64,000 bases of DNA from Manihot esculenta (taxonomy: Eukaryota; Streptophyta; Magnoliopsida; Malpighiales; Euphorbiaceae): positions 11,697,759-11,761,758 of the forward strand of contig NC_035168.2 of the NCBI RefSeq assembly GCF_001659605.2, in the 5' to 3' direction. Numbering within the stretch: position 1 is the first letter of the stretch; the number at the start of each line of letters is the position of its first letter. The translations under genes and the position numbers were made by a program. The notes below the pieces were generated by a model. The model was not told where the DNA came from. It made no database searches and was given only the letters and a program-made list of their open reading frames with translations. Of the stretch, positions 36,621 to 49,268 are shown piece after piece.

Positions 36621-38930
36621 ATATCATACTGACCCCTTGTGTTGTACAACTCTCATAGCTCCAAAATGAACCAATATCACTCACAATCATAACATATTTC
36701 TTTATATTATTTTGTTGCATAAATAGATTAAATTCTCAAAGTAAGAAACTTTGCTTCTCCAATACAATCTTGATTAAACAAAGACATGTCCTTTAGTCAT
36801 TATAGTTGCTTTCTATTAATTATGTGGCTTGAATTTTTTATATTTTTTTTATGGATTGAATTGTGACCTGATCCAAAAGTTCTGTATTGCAATCCAAATT
36901 AGAGAAAAAAAAAATAGGAATCTATATTAGAAGGGAAGGATGAGGACCGATGGCATGGAGATATAAATAAATATATTTTTCTTGCCTTGTGTAATATGTG
37001 AAATCTTTGAGAAATACACTAGAGTTAAGGGTTGAGAGTGTTGAGAGATGTATGACACTTTTTCATTATAGCAAAACTTTATCTCTGTTTTACTTGTGGA
37101 TATTACAATCAAAGATTTTCTTTTTATTTTTCAAATCATGCCGAAAAAAAAATGAAAATCATGTATACCTTAAACATATTTTTGGATTCAAAGAGTGTAG
37201 CATGCTTGTTCAACAACTATCGACTAAGCATGTTTGACACTTTGAATGTTGAGCAAATTAGTTATTCGACACTCAAAGTGTTTAACAACTACATAGTCCC
37301 TTTACATAAGCATGTTCGGCACCTAACGTGCTGAACTTTTGTTAACCGCAGGATAATTTTTATTATATTTTATAGATTTATTGGACAAAAAAATCCGTTT
37401 ACCACTTTTCATATTTATATCCTAAGTTTAAAATTTTGGACAATAAAGTCAATCATTTTACATTTGTTTTAATTTTAGTCATTTGCCTTAATCAATTTTG
37501 ATTAGAAGATTTATAGTATAGTCTAATGCCACGTAGGATTATTTCTCAAAAGATCTGTTGGATAAAAAAAATCAAATATTTACATTAGTTTATATTTATA
37601 TCCAAAATTTTAAATTTTAAATAATAAAACTAAATTTTTTTTTTCAATTTTTTATGATTATAATCAAAAGTACTAAATTGAATGTAAAAAAATTAGTAAC
37701 AAATTATAATATAGTGTCTAAAATTTTATATAAATAAACATATAGTTATTTAATTTAAATTTTATATTAAAAGTACATTTATTTTATATTTATCATATTT
37801 AATATTAAATAAACATTCATTTTCAATAAAATTTTCACTACATAAAATATCCCATATAAATATTATATATTAAAATATTTCATTAAAGGTTTATACTCAC
37901 TATTATAAATTATTATTATATATGTATGTTTAACATATGAAAAATTATATTTTATATTAATAATATTAAATAAAATAAAATATTATATATTTTAGTATGT
38001 AAGGTCATTTTTTTATAATTTTTATAAAAACTTAGATATATTAATCATGTTTTTTTAAGTTATTTAAGATATTTTAATATTTTTTCTCAATTATATAACA
38101 AATTTTATATTAATTTCTTTATTTATTCGATAAAAAAATGTATTTTATATCAGTAATATTAAATAAAATAAAATATTATATATTTTATATTATAATTTTT
38201 TTAATATTTTAAATTTTTATTAAACTTACAATATGTATGTAAAAATGAGAAATAAATAATAGGATTAACAAAAAATAGTATTGTTAAAATAAAAATATGC
38301 ATTTTAAAAATTATTTTATAATAAAATTTTAGAGATTATATTGTAATTTTTTTTATAACTTATCGGATTTAATTTAATTATTTTAAATATAATTAATACA
38401 AAATGAAAAGTTTAATTGTATTATTTAAAATTTAAAATTTTGAATATAAATATGTATCAATTTAAATATTTTGATTTTTTTATTTAATAAATTTTTTAAA
38501 GAATAATATTCTTAAAAATTTTTTAATTAAAATTAATTAAAAAAATAATTAAAATTGAGATAAATGTAAAAATATTGATTTTATTATTCAAAATTTTAAA
38601 ATTAGAATATAAATGGAAAAGTGATAAATATTTAAATTTTTTTATTTAATAGGTTTATTTATAATATTAATATTTTAATAATATCTTATTATTATTATTA
38701 TATCTTAAAATTATATTTTAGATTATTATTAATTTTGAACAATTCCATTTCAACGTCCTTATAGGATTCAACCGTTCAAAAATCATAACGGTTATCTTTC
38801 TGGGCCCACTAATGTAGTAAAATTAACATATATATAATTTAATTTAAATATATATAAATTTTATATAAATCTAATTAAACTATAATCAATGTATATATTT
38901 AAATAAAAATTTATAATTTATAGTGTCTTG
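36621..38930. other. AT-rich intergenic DNA, no gene seen
   Basis: Very AT-rich, especially 37.5-38.7 kb, with short local repeats such as TAATATTAAATAAAATAAAATATTATATATTTTA-like wording near 37,960 and 38,150. I see no supported feature. Confidence 0.5.
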
Positions 38931-38934
38931 TTAG

Positions 38935-39222
38935 GTTTCTTTGGATTTGATGGTGGTGGTTGTCATGCTACTCTTTGCAATTGGAGCTGTGGGTTGGCGG
39001 TGTGAGCGGTGAGCGGTGAGCGGTGTTGGTGGCACAGGGGCGATGGCGGCAGAATGAGGCGAGATGCTAGCTTTGTTAGCTTTTCTGATAGTTAGATTGG
39101 GCTTCTGGGTTTACGGGTTTGGGTTTGTTTCTTGGCTTGTGAACCCTTGTGTTCCTGAACTTACTTTTGTAATTGCCCATCTAGGCTTTAATGCAATGAT
39201 AAATTGCATGTCAAAAAAAAAA
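38935..39222 (+). mobile_element. Possible retroposon 3' end with A-tail
   Basis: An isolated GC-richer block in AT-rich DNA. It has three GAGCGGT units at about 39,005-39,025 and ends in a run of A at about 39,213-39,221 after a TTTAATGCAATG stretch. The pattern fits the 3' end of a LINE or a processed transcript. No matching target duplication was clear, and the open stretch 39,064-39,267 has no recognised similarity. Confidence 0.35.
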
Positions 39223-39660
39223 TATTTTAAATTTAAATTATTTAAGTCTAGAGGTAAAATAAAATAGTAATTTAAGTGGACATTTTAAAAATTTAACGGT
39301 TTAATTGATTATTTTAAAGAGTTTTATATTTAAATAGATAATTTTATTTGGGCATGATTTAAATAACATTTTCTACTGAAAATCGAAGAAAAAATTACTA
39401 TTAAATCTCAATTTTTAAGAAATTCTTAGGTTTTAGAAATTTAATAATTAATTTTTATTTTAAAATTATTCAATTAAAAATATTTTTTAATAATTATTTA
39501 TTTTTTTTAAAATATTAATCAATTTATTTTATTTTAATTAAAAAATAATTAAATAATATGAATATTTAAAATAATAAAAATTAAATAATATTTATAATTA
39601 AAATTATAAAACTAAACAATACCTATAATTAAATTATATGATAAAATATTGTAAATAAAA

Positions 39661-40108
39661 GTGAGTATTCGGTCGGTTCAGTTTAAAATCGAACGGAATT
39701 GAATAAATTGAAAATTAAAATTTTAGTATTTATGAAAATCAAACTGAATCGATTTTGATTAAAAATTGAATCAAATCAAATTGATCTGATTCAATTCGAT
39801 TCGATTCGATTTGATTTGATTGATTTCAATTTTTAATAAATTTTTTATTTTTTATCTTTTTAGTATTTGAAAATTTAATTAAAATATTTTAATTATAATA
39901 TGATTTAATTTTTCTATATTATTAAAAATAATATATTATTATCACTAATCGGTTCGGTTTGATTTTTTTTATCAAAATCAAATCAAATTGAAATATTCAA
40001 AATTTTTAAATTTAAAAATCGAACCGAATCGAAATAAATAAAAAATCAAACCGAATTTTTAAATTAATTCAGTTCGTTCAATTCTTTCGATTTAAATCGA
40101 ATACGCCT
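39661..40108 (+). mobile_element. Foldback/MITE-like element, copy 1
   Basis: About 450 bp starting GTGAGTATTCGGTCGGTTC and ending with inverted related sequence. It holds repeated CGGTTCGGTTT/AAACCGAACCG boxes and an AT-rich middle. Same family as 41,706-42,170, 62,290-62,743 (inverted) and 63,739-64,000. No coding capacity. More decayed than copy 2. Confidence 0.65.
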
Positions 40109-41705
40109 AATTTATAAATATTTAATGCGGTTGTTGATTTTTTAATAAATGGTGTAAAGGATTAAATTTTATTAAATAAAATATATGTAATTACGAACTA
40201 ATAAATTTATTAAATCGTAGGATGGCTTTTACCTAAAAATGGAAAAGAAAAAAAAAAAAACTAACACTCCATTCCATTTGTAATTAGTACACATTGTGAG
40301 CCGGAAGCTAAGACCAAGTCAGAGCAAATAAGAAAAAGAAAAAATTCCCTTAATTTTTGTTTTGCTGAATAAAACCCTAAAATTCTCCTTTATTTTCAAA
40401 TGAGAAATTATTTTTCTATAGTTTTAAAATATTTAAATTTAATTACTCTTTAATCTTTTGAATTTTTAATTTAATTAAAAATGTAAAATTTTTAATATTT
40501 AAATTTTATTTGGTCATAATTTATTTGAATTGAATTATAAATTTCTCGGTTTTATTTATCTAAAAAATAAATTAAATTTATTTAAATTTTAATAAAAATA
40601 TTAAAGATTCCTTTTTTGCTCTTTTCTATCAAATTGAATTTAATTAATTGAATCTGAAAATGATGGAGATTTAAGTTGTGAAATTGAAAGATAATGACTT
40701 GATTGATTTGCAAAGTAAAGGTTAAAATAAGTTGAATGGGTTTTAGAAATCCAACCACAAAGATATCCTTTTTTCAAGAGTTGAGAGGCAAGATGAGTCT
40801 CATAGGTTTTGATTGACTGGAGGAAAAATTAAAGTGATTATGCTTTTCCTAAGTAGTAATCTTTCTTTCAAATGGGAAAGCAGCCAATTGAAAATTGATA
40901 AAGCAACCGACCATTGTAGGAAGTGGACAATGGACACGTACCCAAGTCACTCTTTCGTTTTCCTCTAATGACTAATCTGCCCTCTCGCCGTTGGACTCTG
41001 GATTCCTTGCTTATTACGTCCTATTGCCCCTAGCATCAACTATCTACCTTTTGAGAAAATTACTATTGGATTTTTTTTTACATGCAACTGTTTATTACAT
41101 TTACAAAGTTTAAATAGAAAAAAAGTACAAACAAAAGAAAGATACAAGGCCAATACCAATGAACCTAAATTTAGGTGAATTAAATCAACAATCAAATAAA
41201 CCATCAACTCAACTCAATTTTGAGTTAAGAATTCTATAGGCAGAATTACCCACAGCAAAAGAAACTGTCTGAAATTAATCCAACGATCACCAACAAAAAG
41301 TATCATTAAGTCCAACCAATTTAATATGTATCGCAATTAAAAGTCAAAATCACACAGAATTAATCAAAGTAATACTGAAAAAAATATAGCCAATGGAAAG
41401 TGATAAGGAGAATTTAATTTGAAAAATACGAAGTGATGATGTAGGGATTCAATTCTGCAAATACACCCATTTGAAGCATATAAGACCTTTTTGATGGAAA
41501 CCACTACAAATCCTCTAAAGACTCTAGTGAAACAGCCAAATCCAAATACTTTCTATCAAATATCCTCAATTTAATACAAATACCTTTTGTCAAATATTCC
41601 CAATCTAGAAAAGTTGTATCAAAGAAAAAAGACAAAAGAATACACAGCAACAAATACAACAAACATAGCAAACACACCGAAAAAGTGAGGGAAGTACTAA
41701 CTATT
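40109..41705. other. Intergenic, no gene seen
   Basis: Moderately AT-rich with many stops in all frames. No domain, RNA gene or clear repeat recognised. Confidence 0.5.
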
Positions 41706-42170
41706 AGGGGTGGGCATTCGGTCGGTTCGGTTTAAAATCGAACCGAACTGAATAAATCAAAAATCAAAATTTTAGTGTTTATGAAAATTGAACCGAATCG
41801 ATTTTGGTCAAAAACCGAATCGAACCGAACCAGTTTGATTCGGTTCGATTTGGTTTGGTTTGATCGGTTTCGATTTTGAATAATTTTTTTATTTTTTACA
41901 CTTTATTTTTAATATTTTAAAATTTAATTAAAATATTTTAATCTTAATATGATTTAATTTCTCTATATTATTGAAAAAATATATTATTATCACTAATCGG
42001 TTCAGTTCGGTTTTTTTGATTTTTTTCTGATCAAAATCGAACCGAACCGAAATAACCAAAGTTTTTGAAATTAAAAACCGAACCGAATAGAAATATATAA
42101 AAAATCGAACCAAATTTTCAAATCGATTCAATTCGGTCGGTTTTTTCGATTTAAACCGAATACTGCTCAC
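41706..42170 (+). mobile_element. Foldback/MITE-like element, copy 2
   Basis: 465 bp, the best preserved copy. It begins AGGGGTGGGCATTCGGTCGG and ends near TACTGCTCAC, roughly inverted. The ends carry complementary GGTTCGGTTT / AAACCGAACC boxes that could pair. The minus-strand open stretch across it is a by-product of the repeat. Confidence 0.7.
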
Positions 42171-43088
42171 ACATGTGAAGCAAACTAACAAAATGAAAAA
42201 ATATGCAAGTCTTCCTCTGCATTCACCAAACAATACCAAATAAAGACTAGAAGAAATAAATCCTAATGACAAAATCAAAGAAGAAACCAGAACTCCACAA
42301 ACACCCTCGCCTTCCTTGTTGCCCATATTCGCCTTCCTTATCATTTTCCCTTACTTGAAATTATTTATTTATTTTTATTTTTTAAAAATTTTAATTAAAA
42401 TATTTTTATATTTCATAAATCAATTTTTTTAAGTACTTCCATAAAAAAATATTAGTTAATTTTTTTTAATATTAATTATACATATTAAATAATATGTATA
42501 ATTAAAATTATAAGAATTAAATAGAATATATAGTTAGAATTGTGAGAATTAAATATTATAAGAAACAAATTCAAGGTGAAAACAAGTTAACTCATTATTC
42601 TTTTTAACAAAAATACTAAAAAGTTTAATTCTATAAATATACAAATATTTTAATTATGTATCTAAAAAAATAAAGATTAAAAAGTTAATTTCATCAAAAT
42701 GTAGGGACTTTATAGTTATTTACCTTCACATTTTTTTATCCCCTTGTCTATAGGTCTAAATTTTTTTTTTTGAGTAAATTAAACAACAAAGCACACTCTT
42801 AATACTTGATACATAATAAGTATAAGGGCATATTAGGAAATGAAAATTTAAGCAGAAAGGGTGTTTATGTAATTAGATACAGAAGCAAAACTATTAGGAT
42901 AGAAGAAGAATCAGCCGGAGAAAGAAAAGGAATCTCTCATTGACAATCAAGTACCAAATGAAGGCAAACACTAATTAATTTAAAGCATTATTGAAACAAG
43001 CTTCTCCATTGTACAACTCCTTAAACAGAAATAAAAACCATCCACATTCCTCACCCACTTTTGATCCAAATTCAAGGGCCAAAAGATC
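42171..43088. other. Intergenic, upstream of the small membrane protein gene
   Basis: AT-rich with no supported gene. The last ~200 bases probably hold the promoter and 5' UTR of the gene at 43,089, but no TATA box stands out. Confidence 0.4.
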
Positions 43089-43388
43089 ATGGATATCCCA
43101 GAAAAGTTCTTGCAATATAGATATCATTTTGGCTTAGCAATCGTAGCTTCACTTGTTCTTTCCATTCTATTATATGCAGCTCCCAGATTTCTCACCATCC
43201 TTGCTTATTTTTGGCCTCTTTTTGCCTCAACCACTGTGTTCTTGGTGTTGATTATAGCATTTGGTAGGGTTTCACAGGCAGAGTTGGCTACTGATAGTTA
43301 TAGCCATGGTGCACAAGCTGGTGAAGGGATTCTTGATTATGTTGCAGGGCAAGCAGAACATACTTCAGAGCCTCAAAAGTATGAATAA
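43089..43388 (+). CDS. Small plant membrane protein, function unknown
   Basis: 99 residues, single exon. Two hydrophobic segments (about residues 12-34 and 38-59) predict two membrane helices joined by a short turn with A-Y-F-W-P. The polar C-terminal tail contains a G-E-G-I-L-D-Y-V-A-G-Q motif. I recall similar uncharacterised short proteins in other dicots with that tail motif, but no known function. The ATG at 43,089 is the first good start. AATAAA signals near 43,552 fit the 3' end. It is followed 655 bp later by the convergent end of the potassium channel gene. Intact and probably real. Confidence 0.75.
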   Translation: MDIPEKFLQYRYHFGLAIVASLVLSILLYAAPRFLTILAYFWPLFASTTVFLVLIIAFGRVSQAELATDSYSHGAQAGEGILDYVAGQAEHTSEPQKYE

Positions 43389-44042
43389 AATCTGAAAAAG
43401 GGTTTCATTCTCAGTTACTGTGATCGGATCGGGTTGGTTCAGATGAGGGTTCGAATTCTGATTCGAGTTTAGGCTCTGTTCTGTGGTTAGATAGGTCCGT
43501 GTTCTTTCTTGTAACTCTCCTCTTACATGAGTAGAGCCTACATGAATGTGGAATAAAAATAATAAAGTCTGTAATCTCAATTTCTCTCATTCTCTTTATC
43601 AATATTAAGATGTAAATTGAAAACAAAATTGTAAATAAGCCGTTCACCGGAGTCTTGTCTTCTTTTATTTTTTTATGAATTTTCGATCAGAATATAATAC
43701 GAGAATATTATATATTTATATACCGAAAAAAATGTAAAAAAAATAAAAAGAATTCTATAGTTTAACACATGTACATAAATAAAAAGAGCATTAGACCCGA
43801 GTAACAACCAGCAAAACACAAGGAAACAATGCAACAAAAGATCTCAGTAAAGCAAAAAGCTCCTTTTGTTGCAGAGACATACACATTCCTTTTGTTTCTT
43901 GGCATCAGCAAACAGATTAATGAGCATTCCGATAAGTAATATTCACAAACTGTACATCCTTAATATTATCAAGGATATTGTCCATTTCTAAGTGGAGAAA
44001 AAAGTCAACCTGTTGCACAAATTTATGTTCCTTATTAAAGCT
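43389..44042. other. Region between two convergent genes
   Basis: It holds the 3' ends of the small membrane protein gene (+) and the potassium channel gene (-). No other gene seen. Confidence 0.5.
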
Positions 44043-45212
44043 TTATGATCGAGATGAATGAGATTGAACTATATCAGATTCTGTCAAGGTTCCTGAATGA
44101 TCAATATCAAGCTTCTTGAACCTCTCCATCACCAATGAAATATCATTGTCATCAATCTTTCCCATTTCCTTCAGTGTATATACAATGAACTCTGCAGCAC
44201 TGGTCACCAACAAGACAAATTACTATCAAATGACTTAAACAAGACAAATTACAGAAAACCCAGATCAGAATGCATCTTAATTAAGTATATATGATATTGA
44301 TCCTTACCTCACAACTTTATCATGATCAAGATCAGCTGATTCAAGATCTGAGGATGTCATGTTTCGAGTTAGTACCCGTTTAACGAGCAATTTTTGCCTT
44401 AATTCTGTGTATAGTTCAGTGAGGTAGCAGAAGAATTGAGCAAGGCAAAGGGTACTGCTCAGTATCCAGAAAACAGCAAATAAGCGACCTGTTGTAGTTG
44501 AGAAGCTTTCATCTCCATACCCAAGAGTAGTCATTGTGGAACAAACACAATAAAAGGCATCAACAACTTCAAAATTTTCAATCAAACACAAGAAAGCAGT
44601 TCCTACAACTATAAGCACCAAGAGAATGGCAACAGCAGAGAGTAGCTTGTACTCGACTTTATGGTTTTCAACCTCTTTAAGAATCTGTGTAGAGCCAAGT
44701 TTCCCACGAATGTTTATGGCTCTAACCAAGAGAACCTCTTGCTTTTCTACAATGTAATCTGCTGCTTTGCTGAGAATAATCCCAACCATAGCCATCCCAA
44801 AGAATACATAAACAGAAGCAATTAGCTTTGCTAGGACGCTATGGGGCACAAGGTCTCCATATCCAACGGTGGTCATTGTCACAACACACAAGTACATAGC
44901 ATCAACAAATCCATGGGTTTTCTTCCCATCAATCTGATTCATTGTAAAGAAGAAACCTGAAGTGCCTACACCTAAATAGACTGAAAACAAAATGAGTACT
45001 TGCTTGAAACTAAACTTCTGTTTCTCCAAGAAAGATTCAAGCCATTTAAGTGAGTGGATCCCATTTCTCTCTTGATGTCTGACATCTGATGTATCACCAT
45101 TGTTAGACTGCACAAGTCTTTTTCTTTGAAGGCTCTTCTTCTCATGGGCATTTATACAAGCATCTTTCGCATCTGAAAGTAGAGGCTGATCAGGTTTATC
45201 ATCATTGGCCAT
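44043..45212 (-). CDS. TPK1: Two-pore potassium channel, TPK1/KCO1 type
   Basis: Potassium-selective channel; the Arabidopsis homologue works in the vacuole membrane and is activated by calcium. Two coding exons, 45212-44308 and 44199-44043, joined in phase across a 108-bp GT-AG intron, give 353 residues; AtTPK1 has 363. Four membrane helices and two pore loops are visible, with filters T-T-V-G-Y-G-D (residues 114-120) and T-T-L-G-Y-G-D (228-234). Two EF-hands follow: D-L-D-H-D near residue 295, split by the intron, and D-I-D-H-S-G-T-L encoded by exon 2. The first helix is at about 67-90. The N-terminal tail is basic (R-K-R-L-V-Q-S) but lacks the R-S-x-S-x-P 14-3-3 site of AtTPK1. Intact. Confidence 0.95.
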
Positions 45213-45253
45213 TAAAATGCCAAGCCAAAGGGCATTTATTTCTCAAATTGCCT

Positions 45254-47572
45254 GAATAAATTGGAAATTATGGAATTATCAAATTTTCTTATATGGGCAT
45301 TTCACTGCTACCTGAAGTATCATCACATCACAATGATAAAAAGAAAATTAAAGCAATTTTAGAAGTTATAAAAAAAAAAAAAAAAAAAATACAGGACCAC
45401 ATGTTTTGCAATTTTGGCATTTGATTTGTTTTCTTCCTTTATAATATGATTTGAGCAATTTTATCTTATTTTATTTTTAATTTTTTAATAAATATCAATA
45501 CCATAATGCAAAATTCAAATCTTTATCTCCATAATTTTTTTATTTAGACTCTATTTATTTCATGACTTTCTCTGTTACCTACCGCTTGGATAATTCAAAA
45601 AATTAAATTAATAAAAAATATTTTTTTAATAAAAAAATAAATCATTTTAAGAAAAAATGACTTCTTTTTTTTTTAAAAAAAGTTATTTTCTGCAACTTAA
45701 TATTTTTATTAAAATCGTTATATAAAAATTTTTAATAAATTTTATTTTTAAAATTAAAATTAAACAATATAAAATAAATTATTTAAAATTCGTATAAGCT
45801 AATTTAAACTTGTATTTAAAATTTTGTACAATTTACATGTTTGATAATACATAATTTATAAATATATATTATTATTACTAGTTTTATTTAATGTGTATTG
45901 CACCGTATTCGTATTTGTGTATTTATTCATAATTTTTATATATAAATTTATAATTTTTTTTATACTAATTAATTAATAAAATTAAAAAATAATAAAAATT
46001 TTCTATCAACCCAAGTACAAAAATGCAACAAAGTTTTTTAAAAAATAAAAACCTAATGAAAACTATAAATATATCTAAAAAAAAAAAAGTTTCATTATGT
46101 TACAGTTGTATGTAAGTAATTAGAATATTATATTTTTAATTCTATAATTTGAGTTTTACCTTTTGTATATATTTATATACTTTATTATTAAACCATATGT
46201 TGTATAAGGATCGGTTTATTTTACGGAAGGCGTTTGAGACATTTAAAATTTTAATCGAATGAGAAATATTTTTTTATTAAATAAAAAAATAAATTATTTT
46301 GAAAATGACTTTATTTTTTAAAATGAGAAAGTTATTTTTCAAAATATTTATATATAAATTTATTAATTTTTTAAAATAAAATTAAATAATAAAAAATAAA
46401 TTATCTCACTGTTTCCGTTAAAATATTTTCTAAATATAAATTATGGAAGAAAACAATGTACCAAGGATAGTTTTTGTTTTACTTTTTTTAGAGATTAAAA
46501 AAATGATGATTTAAATATAAATTTACACAGTAAATAATATGTTTTTACTCATAAGAATTAAATATGCAATACATAATTAACGGATTGGATTTTATATTTT
46601 TTAAAATTAAATAATTAAATTTTTCAATAATCATTCTGTTTAATTCTAATTCTTTCATTTGTTACTTATTTATATTTTTTAAAATTAAATAATTAAAATT
46701 TTCAATAATCATTCTATTTAATTCTAATTCTTCCATTCATTATTTATGGTTAAAAGTTTAGAAATATCTTTATTTTTTTAAATTAAAAATATTAAAAAGT
46801 TAGGATTTATTTATTTTTCCTTGTCTATTAAAATTTAAACACTTTGATATTTTATTTTTTTATTTAAAAAAACTCTTAAATCCCTATAACTTTAAAATGG
46901 CTTTCATCTAATTTTTAGAAAATATTTATAATTTCAATTATTTTTAAGTGATTTAAGGACTATTTAAATAACTTATAAATTTTTTTAAAAATAAAAAAGT
47001 ATTTTTAAAAAAGTTATATCATCATAAGTTTGACCATCTAATAATTTTGAATTCATGTCGAGCGACTGAATTCAATTTAATAATTCGATTTTAAAAATAT
47101 AAGAACCGATATATTAATTATGATAAAATTTAGAGATTAAAGTGTAATTTAACCAAAATAAAATGTTCCACCAGCGATTTAAGTATTCATAAAATTATTT
47201 TGAATTTAATTTTAAAAGTATAAAAATTAATTTATTAATTATGTTAAAACACAAAAATTAAAGTATAATTTATCTAATTATTAATAATACTGGATTTTAT
47301 ATAGATTTTATTATAATTGCTCCATAATTTCACATTCTAATTCTATGTTAGCAGAAGTTGAACTGGAGATAAAATTCTAAACAATCATTATACACTTTGA
47401 TTTCAATTAGTTTCTAATTATAAATAATTCCAATAAATTAAATGATCATGAATCTAACAAAGGTTTTGATTTACAAATACATTACATTTTAAATTAAATA
47501 TCAGAAAAATATTCCATTGGAAAAATCAATAAGAAAGATGAATGACAAGAAAATATTTGGGTTACCTGGAGA
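45254..47572 (-). other. Candidate 5' UTR intron of the potassium channel gene
   Basis: On the minus strand a good donor, CCAG/GTAACC, lies at 47,572 and a good acceptor, TTTATTCAG/GC, at 45,254, 41 bases before the start codon. The donor follows a less AT-rich stretch (47,573-47,640) that could be a non-coding first exon. In between is AT-rich DNA without a gene. This is inference from splice signals only. Confidence 0.4.
46593..46748. repeat. Tandem duplication, 78-bp period
   Basis: Two near-identical copies begin TATATTTTTTAAAATTAAAT at 46593 and 46671. It lies within the candidate 5' UTR intron. Confidence 0.8.
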
Positions 47573-47841
47573 ATTGGAGAGACCGGCTGTCTATGGGTGT
47601 TGAGAGAAATTATTAATCCATCTTACAATAGAAAATTATGAGAGATGAGAGAATAGTAGTTAATTTGCATGAACAATTGGAAAATAAGTTAACAGCAAAC
47701 TCTCGCTATTCTTTCCAAGTGGCTACACTCTTGCCCATAAAATCAAAAGAAGAATTCTCCAATATTCAATGGACAAGTTCTATTTTAGCAACAATTGAAA
47801 AACAGGCCTTTAAGGGTAAAAAGATAAAATTAAAATTTTAG

Positions 47842-49268
47842 TCCAACTCAAAAAGCCCATAAACTTAATCTAAAAGACTCTTTAGCTGCTAAATTTAGAA
47901 TCTTCTTTCTTTTTTGGAAATGCCGGTCACCTAAGCAGCTATAATGAGCAGGAAAGATCTGCACGCTTGACGTCCACAGGGTAAATAAAGCTTACTAAAG
48001 CACAGAAGACAAACATCTAAAAGCTTAGACCAAAAAATTAAAGTAGGCGAGAAAATTTTGGACTACAATGAAGGATTAAGGAAAAAATATAGGGAAAAGT
48101 ATAAAAAAAATTATTTTGTATTTTTATTTATTTTCACTTTTTTTCAGTTGAAATCAAGAATTTAATTCAATTGAATTTTTTTAAATAAAAAATTTAAAAT
48201 ATTTTAACTTGAAAAACTTTCATTACTTATAAAAATAAAATCATGAATGATTTTATAAAAATTTATCTAAATTTTTAATGTTTGAAATAAATTTTCTTGA
48301 AAAAATATTTTCATAATTAAAAAAATAAATAATTTTTAAAAAAATGATATCCTCAAGTTTTAAAAGTAAAAGTAATTTTCTAAAATTTTATTAAAATCTT
48401 TATATATAAATTTATTAATATATTTTATTTTTAATTTAAAATCAAATTATAAAAAGTAAGTTATTTAGTTAAACATATTTTTTACTGAAAATATTTTTTG
48501 CATAAAATAAAAATATATTTCAAATACAATTTATAAGTCGGAAACAAATTAAACTTAAATTAATGATTTTTTTTCTTCTAATCTTTCTAGTTAGTTTTTT
48601 TTTTACCCATATCTATTAATTAAAGCATATAAAGTTAATTATTAAGTTAAAGTTAAAGTAATTAATTAAAGTAAAATTTATTATTGAGTTTCTATGATTG
48701 ACAAAAGTTAATTATTTAATTTTTCTATTTACAAAATCATTAATAAATTTTTGTATTTCTGATAATTAATTATTTATTTCCTTTCTTGTTTTTTTTTAAA
48801 TGAGAATTGAGAATTGAAAGAGTAAAATCTGAGATCTCTCATATTTATTCAAATACACTGTCACCGAATTAAGTATGTAAATATCAAATAATTGTGAAAT
48901 TATATATTTATTTATTTTTTGGCTAAAGTTGTGCTTTAAAGTTATATATACTAATTAGTGACAATGATATCTTAGTCATTGTATGTGTTGGTAAAACTTA
49001 CCTTAATAGTGAAACTAAAATATTTTAAAAATATAGGAATTAATTAATATATTTTTAAAAAGTAGAATGATTAAATAGTTAATTTCAATAAATTACAGGG
49101 GTTAAATTGTAAATTTATAAAGTTAAAAGAGAGAGATAAGATAGGCCAGAACAAGAACAGCCACACACTCCCTCCCTCTCTCCTATCTAATACTTAACCA
49201 ACTACAAGAAGTCAGTAAAGAGCTGCTGCGTAAAGGAAGTGCTCTGAGCTCAACAAAGAAGCAACAAA
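47842..49268. other. Intergenic, includes promoter of the Ycf33-like gene
   Basis: Mostly AT-rich. A CT-rich pyrimidine patch at about 49,160-49,190 precedes the gene at 49,269 and probably marks the transcription start region. No gene seen. Confidence 0.5.

Noticed and set aside
47638..47841. 67-codon frame upstream of the channel gene
   Set aside because: No similarity and AT-rich composition; it overlaps a possible non-coding exon on the other strand.
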